Assembly: GCA_946533615.1 (NCBI GenBank)
Contig: CAMNBY010000133.1
Location: 1 to 6,619 of the forward strand
Reading direction: 5' to 3'
DNA: 6,619 nucleotides
Source: an uncultured Clostridia bacterium
GTDB lineage: Bacteria; Bacillota; Clostridia; Oscillospirales; Ruminococcaceae
Shown here: in pieces, positions 6,135 through 6,619 of the stretch
Numbering within the stretch: position 1 is the stretch's first letter
Layout: the number at the start of each line of letters is the position of its first letter
Made by a program: the position numbers and the translations under genes
Notes under the pieces: generated by a model
What the model was told of the DNA's origin: nothing
Seen by the model: only the letters and a program-made list of their open reading frames with translations
Database searches by the model: none

Positions 6135-6619
6135 ATGCTTGATAAAGTTAAACAGACAATAAAAGAATACAACATGATAAACGAGGGCGAAACTGTTCTC
6201 TGCTGCCTTTCGGGCGGCGCCGACAGCGTGACCCTTGTTTTGTGTTTGAAGGAGCTTGGCGTGAATATACGCGCCTGCCATGTCAATCATAATCTAAGAG
6301 GAGAAGAGAGTGACCGTGACGAGCAGTTCTGCCGAAAGCTTTGCGAGAAGCTCGGTGTGCCGCTTGACGTGCTTTCGGCCGACGTCAAGGGATACTGCGA
6401 GAAGAATTCCTGCTCGGTCGAGGAAGGCGCTCGCAGGATAAGATATGACTATTTTGACAGCCTGCCCGCAGATAAGATAGCCACGGCTCACACCCTCTCG
6501 GACAGCCTTGAAACGGCGCTTTTCAATCTTGCGAGAGGCAGCGGTGCCAAGGGCCTCTGCGGGATACCGCCTGTGAGAGGCCGCATTATCAGGCCGCTTA
6601 TTGCCTGCACAAGGGAAGC
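6135..6619 (+). CDS. tilS: tRNA(Ile)-lysidine synthetase TilS, N-terminal part (cut by window end)
   Basis: TilS uses ATP and lysine to convert C34 of the CAU-anticodon tRNA-Ile to lysidine, so that it reads AUA and is charged with isoleucine; it is essential in most bacteria. The window holds 161 full codons of an N-type ATP pyrophosphatase domain. The PP-loop SGGADS (26-31) is intact, followed by CHVNHNLRG (48-56), GARRIRYDYF (98-107), and TAHTLSDSLETALFNLARG (117-135), which corresponds to the conserved GHHxxDxxET...LRG region. The C-terminal tRNA-binding domain lies outside. The start ATG is 6 nt after the dnaB stop. AAGGAG (6114-6119), inside the last dnaB codons, is 15 nt upstream, a longish spacing. 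An ATA-rich codon usage in this window fits a need for lysidine. Confidence 0.94.
   Translation, partial: MLDKVKQTIKEYNMINEGETVLCCLSGGADSVTLVLCLKELGVNIRACHVNHNLRGEESDRDEQFCRKLCEKLGVPLDVLSADVKGYCEKNSCSVEEGARRIRYDYFDSLPADKIATAHTLSDSLETALFNLARGSGAKGLCGIPPVRGRIIRPLIACTRE

Overview
The window is chromosomal housekeeping DNA from a low-to-mid-GC Gram-positive bacterium, most likely a Clostridia member of the Ruminococcus/Oscillospiraceae type. This rests on the Firmicutes gene block gdpP-rplI-dnaB, a B. subtilis-like RNase J, AGGAGG-type ribosome binding sites, a consensus SigA-type promoter and frequent ATA and CTT codons. The genus is an inference; no marker in the window fixes it. I see no mobile element, CRISPR array, rRNA or tRNA gene.

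Layout: positions 1-96 hold the last 31 codons of an upstream gene, tentatively dprA-like. It ends in a strong rho-independent terminator (102-155). A near-consensus promoter follows (TTGACA 171-176, 17-bp spacer, TATTAT 194-199). It drives a co-directional run of five genes: rnj (RNase J, 450-2264), gdpP (c-di-AMP phosphodiesterase, 2319-4289), rplI (ribosomal protein L9, 4312-4758), dnaB (replicative helicase, 4758-6128) and tilS (tRNA-Ile lysidine synthetase, 6135 to the window end, truncated by the edge). The gaps are 54 nt, 22 nt, a 1-nt overlap and 6 nt. No terminator lies between the genes, so they probably form one operon.

The genes serve RNA processing and decay (RNase J), c-di-AMP turnover (GdpP), translation (L9, TilS) and replication (DnaB). 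gdpP-rplI-dnaB is a conserved Firmicutes block; having rnj as its first gene is the lineage-specific part.

The most interesting region is the roughly 240-nt rnj leader. A very strong Shine-Dalgarno sequence (366-374) lies 75 nt before the only usable in-frame ATG (450). The bases between them can fold into a long imperfect hairpin (378-441). If it forms, the effective spacing drops to 11 nt, an arrangement like the one described for phage T4 gene 38. A second ATG at 446, out of frame, opens a four-codon ORF that competes for the same site. This looks like a possible translational control element for RNase J. It is a hypothesis from reading the sequence, with no experimental support here.
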